In this document: piece by piece, positions 57,807 through 64,000 of the stretch
How the letters are laid out: each line of letters begins with the position of its first letter
Position numbering within the stretch: the first letter of the stretch is position 1
DNA from: Cercophora sp. LCS_1
Taxonomy: Eukaryota; Ascomycota; Sordariomycetes; Sordariales; Lasiosphaeriaceae
Direction of reading: 5' to 3'
Length of the DNA: 64,000 bases
Assembly: GCA_036250225.1 (NCBI GenBank)
Contig: JAPZLL010000064.1
Span: 62,001 to 126,000, forward strand
Program-made: the position numbers and the translations under genes
The notes under the pieces: model-generated
Database searches by the model: none
Seen by the model: the letters and a program-made list of their open reading frames with translations, nothing else
What the model was told of the DNA's origin: nothing

Positions 57807-58484
57807 AACGTAATATTGGGCGGGCAGAAAACTGGCTTTAGGCTGGCCGTTCACCTTCATGTTCTGCTGGTTTGGCATTTTTTGTATGTTGACAGAGTCA
57901 GGCGTTGGGGGCGCTCTTTTTTCTTTGTTAAGGATACCTTGCTCTTCCGATAGTTGGGTAGGCGTCTAGAAGGACCAAAAATGGTACTTGGGTTATGTCA
58001 AGATGGTAAACCGGTTTCCCGCTCGTTGATTTCTGTCCCAGCTAGGTTGAAGCGAGCACATCCCAGGCTCAATTCATCTTTTACCCACGATGCCTGTCGC
58101 GCCGAAGGAAACGGCTGACACCACAGAACCTTGTAGACGTCAAGATCAAGCCATATTCATTAACCTTCTGCCTATGCCATGGTATCACCCGCTGCTCTCG
58201 TCATCCGCTGCTCTCATCATCCGCTGCCACTTGACCATACTCGGGTGCCTGAGGACGATGTGGTTCGAGAGGTGGGTTGGTAAGGAGCACATTTCTACCC
58301 TCCAAGCAAACTCCTTGACGACTCCTCGTGTCTCCACCATCTCCTCATCCTCTGGCGGGCCATCTCAGAACGCCAAATACAGGTGCGCCAGACTTTGCCC
58401 AAAGCCACTGAACAAGCTCCCCAAAAAAATCACAAGAAACAAGACAAACGCGACCCGAGGGCGCAACAACCCCCACTGCCTCCT
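57807..58484. other. Convergent intergenic region with 16-bp tandem repeat
   Basis: Between the PAP2 stop and the CK2 beta stop. Contains a 16-bp tandem repeat (listed separately). The plus-strand frame at 58090-58734 runs antisense into CK2 beta and is not called. Confidence 0.5.
58189..58228 (+). repeat. 16-bp tandem repeat, 2.5 copies
   Basis: Unit ccgctgctctcrtcat occurs twice with one mismatch (g/a), then ccgctgcc. Intergenic, no function evident. Confidence 0.85.
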
Positions 58485-59550
58485 CTACGCGACAGTGCCC
58501 ATCCCGCCTGGGGCACCGGCGGTGCCGCCGCCACCGCCACCAGCAGCGGCGAACTCCTCTAAGCCGATCTCCTCATCTTCGTCCACCTCGTCATCGTCGC
58601 CCTCCTCGATCGAGTCCTCGCCGTCCTTGAAGCCGCTCTCCACCTCCATCTTACGGAGGCGGCGGCGCATGTCGTCGCGCTTGTTATTCTGCCAACGCAC
58701 CAAGGCCGCGGCAGCGTGGACCTTAAAGCCGTAGACGCGGGGGATGTAGCGCTCAGCACTCTTGGCAGGGATCAAAGCTGGGTAGACCTGGAAGAGGATG
58801 TTGTGGAACGAGGTGCCGAAGTAGGCGCCGTCGATGGCGGCGTGGCGGGATGACTTGGGATTGTAGATATCTTCGCAACGGGCGCAATACAGCTTGACAG
58901 CTTTGCTGTGGGCCACATCCGAGAGGCCCATGGGCAGGAGGGGGTGTGAGTGGCACATGACGCGCGGGCACTTGCCAAAATCGGCCTTTTTGTATTTCTC
59001 GAGCTGGGAGGGAGAGCAAGTCAGACAGGCATGACAGGAAAGGGGGACAGTAGAAGGCGGGACGAACCATCTTTGTGAGACCACGGGTTGTGACGATGTA
59101 GCGGGCGTGGACGAGGCCGTAGAGGTGCCTGGCTGACTTCTCTATCGTCTCTCGCATGTCGTCGTCGCAGTCGAGGTCGAAGACGTCGGTGACCAGGTCG
59201 AGGGCATATTGGTAGTACTGAACTTCGGTGTTGAGGCCCGTGAGGTTGAACCTATCCGTCAGGTAGTCCTCATCGATCTCGCAAAAGTACTCGTTGCCAC
59301 GGGAGGAGATGAACTTTGCGCACGTCATGATCAGCGGTTTGAAGATGGCAGCTCTTAGGAGCAAGCGGTGGAGAGGGCTGGAGAGGGCATTATGGAACGC
59401 CGAGCTCCGGTGGACAAGGGGACGAAGAAAAAACGCCCCGCCAAACGAGCCGGGTGGTGGAGTGGGAAACAAGAAGTGCAACTATACACGTACCCAGTCG
59501 CGCCAATAGCTCGTGTAATCGCTGTCAGACTCGCTGACATAGTCCTCCAT
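58485..59550 (-). CDS. CKB1: Casein kinase 2 regulatory subunit beta
   Basis: Three exons: 59550-59494, 59313-59068 and 59003-58485, with introns of 180 and 64 nt, 273 residues. Exon 1 is only 19 codons (MEDYVSESDSDYTSYWRDW) and joins FISSRGNEYFCEIDEDYLTDRFNLTGLN, the signature of CK2 beta. Two cysteine pairs (CPRVMC and YCARC) form the zinc site that mediates dimerisation. Beyond about residue 200 the tail is acidic (EDSIEEGDDDEVDEDEEIGLEEF) with a Gly run, longer than animal CK2 beta, as often in fungi. Holoenzyme CK2 is a tetramer with catalytic subunits and acts in many nuclear and cytosolic pathways. The intron after Trp19 is unusually long (180 nt) for this window. Confidence 0.96.
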
Positions 59551-60285
59551 GGTTGTGTGCCAGGAACCGCGTCGATAGGGCCGATAAGATGCGCCGAGGC
59601 CGGGGCCGGAATCCACTGGATATCGGCGGGGTGATCGGGTGAAGTGAGGTACGGAACCGGCGACGGAGGATTTTGGGCCGGAAGGGGTTCGGTGAAGCCC
59701 GGAAACGAGGGTGGCTGGATCAAACAACGGGGTTTCGCCAGAGATATGCACTTGTTATACAAAGAGTATACAAAGAGTGCTAAAAGCACGACGCAAGGTA
59801 GATCGAAGCGATGTGTTTGGAGTCGCTGTCTGCCCGAGTTTTGGTCGTGGCCCTGGTTGTTGTGCTTTTTGGTGGGGAGCCTCAGTGCAAACAAGGATGT
59901 GAGGGGAACGCCGCTGCCCCGCGTGAATCCCAATCGGCTCCCCACACCCCTTATCAACAACGCTGAAAGCGTTGACCACCGCCATAGCGAACAGGCGCTC
60001 CGGTTCGCACGGGGACAACGAAAGCACAAATGACATCATCTTGTACTGCATCTTTTGTGTTTTTCAATGTAGGGGTGGGGTACCCGTTTTATAGGATCCC
60101 GTCCAGAATCTAGACTAGCATCAAGCATGGGGGGCATCAATGCGAGACTTGGCCTCAAGGGTTAATCAACATACAGGAGATATTTACAACAACAGTTCAG
60201 ACCAGTTATCTTAGTCAATACAGATACCCAGGTTTTACTTGCACCTAGTTGCCCAGTATCCAGTAAGCGAGGCGGCGCTCTCTCC
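59551..60285. promoter_or_regulatory. CKB1 promoter and RIC1 3' flank
   Basis: 735 bp between two minus-strand genes. No convincing frame. The CKB1 promoter and leader lie at the left end. Confidence 0.5.
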
Positions 60286-63200
60286 TCAAGCTTCTGACCG
60301 AGAACCACTGGTGACACTTCCAGCATCGCTCGCTGAGCGTGCATCTAGCTCTGAATCACTCCCGGCCAACTGTCTGGGGGTACTCTGAGCTGACAGCCCA
60401 TCAGATAGTGGCCCGTTGGCACCCCTATGCGGTACCGCAAGCCTTGTCACAAATCTTCTTCCTGCGACCCCTTCTTCCCCTTCCCGAACTCGGATATTTG
60501 CCATCTCCATGGCTTCCCGGAGCGTCTCTCCCGTCTCGTCGAGGGCTGCGAGAAAGCGCGCAAGCTCCTTGCATAACTCCCAGTCTTCCTCCCGCATAGC
60601 ACGGGTAAGTAAACGCACGCTCTGCTCGCTTGCTGTTGCCAGCTCGTCGAATGTGTGTAAAATCAGGAGGTAGCCGCCTGCTGTCTTGAGGCTGCCGCGT
60701 TGGAGGCTCTCTTCAAACAACTCTTGGGGAGGCGGGAGATAGGCAAATAAGGTCCGCCAGGAGCGAACCTCGGTTTTTCGTGTGCATTGCACCACGATAT
60801 CAAGGTATTGTTTGAAAGAGGATAGGAGTGAGAGTACACGGGGAAGCACAGCGTGCTCTGGCGCCGGCGGTGGGTTGGCGTCGACTTCTTCGTCCAAAAC
60901 ATGGTGTAGAAGGATTTCAAGCCCATGCGCAAAGTATTCGAGGTCCTCGTAGCGCCGGGCTAGCTGCAGAGCCTCAACAGGCTTGTTGGCATTCAGATAT
61001 GAGCGCAACACGTCGGGTAAAAAGAGATGTGTCTAAGAAATAGGTAAGCATCGTATCTGGTATAGTGATATTTGGTAGGAAAACGTACCCTGATGGAGAA
61101 ACGGAAAAATGAGAAGCTGACATCGCGCCGCTGGATGAGATCCGATTCAACCCCGAGCACGATTGATTTGCTCAAGAGGACAGAGAGAGGATAGAAATCG
61201 ACTGGGATGGAAGTCATGGGTGGCAGTTCCCTGGTCACCTCACTCGAGATCGCGTTGAGGACGGGGTCAACATCGGGCCAAATCTTCAGCTCACTGCCGT
61301 CAAACATCCAGAGCGAGTTGCGCAGGCTATCCCCCGATGTCTCGTGGGCAGGTGTGGGCTTGAGTTGCGGAGAAGAGCCTGAGAACGGTTGGTCTCTCAT
61401 GCTGACATAGTATTCGACGTTGTGCACAATGACCCGCATGTCATATTTCAGGTGCTCGTCGTGTAGGGATGGCCGGAGGAGGACCAGCTTGCCGTCTACT
61501 AAGAACAGCACAGATGCATGGGCAACGTCCTGAGATGGGTCGCCCTCCAACAACTGGCTTTCTGGAAGGATCCAGCTCAGGCCTCTGACTCTGGCTGGTG
61601 ATCGCACAATGCCATGGAAGGCTATGTGGCCCACCTCGATCAACCGTACGGACCCTGAGCTAGGAGCAAACAGAAAGTGGTGCAGGAGGTTGTCATAAGT
61701 ATAAACCAGGAGGGAATCTTCCCCGGACGGTGTTATCAAAACCACCGGCGCCTGCATCTCGTGTGTGTACGCCACAGTACTCCCATCCAAGGCAGCCTCC
61801 CGTGAGTAAAGACGAAGCTCAAAGGACTTGTTTGCCTCGACAGCAGCCACCAGAATGTTTTGGTACCAGCAAAGACCACCCCGGACTTGGAACTCGTTTT
61901 CCATGACGTCGTTGGCAAATGTTTTCCACCGCCCACTGTTGACGCTGTAGTGTGCTAAACCTCTCCTCCCAGCCACGGCGACATATCTCCCATCATTGGA
62001 GATGGCCGTACACCTGATCGGCCATTGGTTGAGTAAGTAGGTAGCTGGGATGCTAGCCGTGTGCCATAGAGAAGGTTCTGCCGAAATCGACGTCAGATCC
62101 GGGAGATCGTATCCTCGATAAATCATGATGCTGGACGTGCTCTGGAGTACAGTCCGGAAAAGGTTCGCAGAGCTGTAACAACCTGTCACGGCACTGCGGG
62201 CCATCTCCAGAGTCCAGATAGCCTCGTGCTCCCTGCCAACAAGCAGAATCTCGCAGGCGCCCCCAACCCACGCCGCCGCTCGGACACCGGAAATCCACTC
62301 TTCGCTGTTCAACGAGGCGATGGATCGGTCGATCCCAAAGCTGTTGCTCAGAGATTTGCCGTAGACACTCCACGTGGCCCATCCCCTCTCGTAACCAGCG
62401 AAGAGACAGTAGCCGTCTGGAGAGAAAATAAGCGTGCAGAGATCTCCGCAGACACTCCTGGATGCGGGAGCTGGGTGCGTATGAGACGGCGGGATGTTAC
62501 CGGAATAGTCCCTGGCCGAGTAGACGCGGATAGTTCCATCGGCGCAACCAACGGCAATCAACGAGAACCGAGCGTTGATAACGCACAGTCGCGCGTGTTG
62601 ATCCTCATTTTGAGGCACGTGGAAGCAATAACCCTTGAAGAGCTTTTTCGGATCCGAAGGCTCGCTGAGGTCCTTGTCCTGGTGAGCCCCAGTGACCCGT
62701 TGAACAGCATAGGCTTTGCCGTCGCTCGTGACCCATGTTGACAGGCTCATAGGCCTGTCGTGTGTCATCTCCTTTACAGTCACCTTTTTATCAACCCAAC
62801 CCATACGACTCAATAGTTCGGTGTTGGTTTGCGTTCCCGAGCTGTCGGGGGTCCACCGAATGCACTGAACGGCCGCCGGCTTCCGGGTCGCCACTACCAA
62901 CTCGTCGTCAAGGGCCAAGGCACTTTCAATCCCGGCGTCAACTTTGATCACCATGCGGAACCGGATGCTAATGTCCCGAATCCCTTGCCCCTCGCCAGGA
63001 CCCCATAGGATTTGATCTGGAGCCAGATGCCCAGGCCCACCAACATAGCTTTGACGCCTCCTTTGAATGTTCGTGTGGCTCGCGAAATGCGGTTTGTAGA
63101 CTTGAGACTTTGCATCGGTTGCGAGCGTGTACGTGATCAGGTAGCCCAAACTTGTATGGACCACGAAGATGGCAGAGTCGGGCCGCAGAAGGAGGTCAAT

Positions 63201-63721
63201 GTTGGTGCCGTAGGATTTGAGGGAGGCGTCTGATCTCACGACGACGGCTAAAACGACAGTAGGCTAGCGATTTGGGAGTTGTCAGATCATGGGACTATTC
63301 GGGCTTTCATGACAATGATCCATACCTTTGTCTGCCATATTGTGATCGTGGTGGTTGTGATGACGGCGAAGATGTGTCCAGCGCGCGCGACTTGCAGCGC
63401 CAGAATCGGCTCTCGGGGAATCACGGGGGGAATTGCCGTCGGCGAGTAATCGAGGATGCCTTCACCATGGTCACCATACTCGACAGACTTGATAGCGGGA
63501 GTCAGAGGCGTGACCGGCGTCACTGGCGTGATCGGCGTGGGCGGATGGCCAAGCTCCGGGCCGCCGGCCGAGGTTGGGGATAAGAGCGCGGGCCTGTCGT
63601 GTGCCTGCTCGGTAGCAGTTCCCGGGGCTGAGAGACCATCGTGAGAGACAGAGTGTTGTGTGGTCGGCGTGCGACCACTGTTGAGGGCAAATATGCGTGG
63701 GGTTCCAAGGGGCCAGTACAT
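60286..63721 (-). CDS. RIC1: Ric1, subunit of the Ric1-Rgp1 Rab (Ypt6) exchange factor
   Basis: Three exons: 63721-63326, 63263-61089 and 61032-60286, with introns of 62 and 56 nt, 1105 residues. The first exon opens with MYWPLGTPRIFAL, the conserved Ric1 start, then a long Ser/Pro/Thr insertion (about residues 20-95) before VARAGHIFAVITTTTITIWQTKP, joined to exon 2 at the start of an N-terminal beta-propeller. Exon 2 holds the rest of the propeller region, with blades such as FSPDGYCLFAGYERGWATWSVYG. The last exon contains the RIC1 helical domain (YLNANKPVEALQLARRYEDLEYFAHGLEILLHHVL). Ric1-Rgp1 activates Ypt6 for traffic between endosomes and the Golgi. Assembly across both introns restores the known FFRFSIR to THLFLPDVLRSYL sequence. 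Confidence 0.94.
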
Positions 63722-64000
63722 GGCTCAGCGAAGCCGGCTCCTTCACGGCGGCTTCGTGCACATAGGCAGCCTCGAATCCCTTAACCCTGGGTCAATTCAT
63801 GTCGGTGGCCCGCCAAGCCGTCGCAAGTCGCGCATTCGTATGATGCAGCACCGTCAAAGTCGAGGTTGCGGTGTTGGATGTGAAATTTGGATATGTGCTG
63901 GCCAGCGCGATGTTCCATCAAGGGACAATTCCACCCGAGGCTCCAGCTACGCTAGGTACAGAAGGGTGGCTGCGTCTGGGCGCACGCCATGCCGGAAGGT
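63722..64000. other. Upstream flank of RIC1 at window end
   Basis: 279 bp upstream of the RIC1 start, probably promoter and leader. No coding feature is seen up to the window edge. Confidence 0.5.

Noticed and set aside
1..64000. Defence island, mobile element, CRISPR or secondary-metabolite cluster
   Set aside because: No transposase, polyketide synthase, peptide synthetase, repeat array or terminal repeats seen. The genes are ordinary fungal genes.

Overview
The window is nuclear DNA of a filamentous ascomycete (Pezizomycotina). Sordariomycetes, probably the Sordariales side, is my best guess. Three things point there: short GT-AG introns of mostly 46-120 nt, several with a CTAAC-type branch point; intergenic spaces of 0.2-2.7 kb; and products typical of these fungi, including an FMF-1/Ste11-type HMG factor, a CFEM protein, a TRP/FLC-like membrane protein, Cch1 and a NimE-type cyclin B. 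I see no transposon, plasmid, CRISPR, rRNA or convincing tRNA, and no secondary-metabolite cluster. I rebuilt 24 protein-coding genes, most of them spliced. In every complete spliced gene the exon lengths sum to a whole number of codons.

Layout. 0-11 kb: 3' part of a MutL-family gene, a 1163-codon TRP/FLC-like membrane protein, a newly assembled five-exon cysteine-rich GPI-type protein, and an unrecognised 316-residue protein. 11-21.5 kb: PP2A B subunit, RPB4, a single-pass Cys-rich membrane protein, then three translation/ribosome genes close together (PUF6, GIR2, ACL4; PUF6 and GIR2 share a 329-bp divergent promoter). 22-30 kb: CFEM protein, MSH5, EMC5 and an HMG-box regulator. 32.9-35.4 kb: a PHD-finger chromatin protein. 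37.3-43.8 kb: the calcium channel Cch1. 45.7-48.7 kb: two small lineage-type proteins separated by about 2 kb of non-coding DNA. 50.4-64 kb: cyclin B, mitochondrial ribosomal protein uL2m, a PAP2 lipid phosphatase, CK2 beta and RIC1.

The genes are mostly housekeeping and are not one operon-like system. Functional themes are mismatch repair/meiosis (MutL homologue, MSH5), sexual regulation (HMG factor), cell-cycle and kinase/phosphatase control (cyclin B, CK2 beta, PP2A B), membrane and ion handling (TRP/FLC-like, Cch1, EMC5, PAP2, RIC1), and ribosome production. I did not find a convincing undescribed system. The items most worth a second look are the Cys-rich secreted protein, the CFEM protein lacking the usual aspartate, the MutL gene with an unrecognisable C-terminus, the Ser/Arg/Gln-rich MSH5 extension, the perfect hairpin upstream of cyclin B, and the long non-coding leaders around the HMG and small-protein genes.
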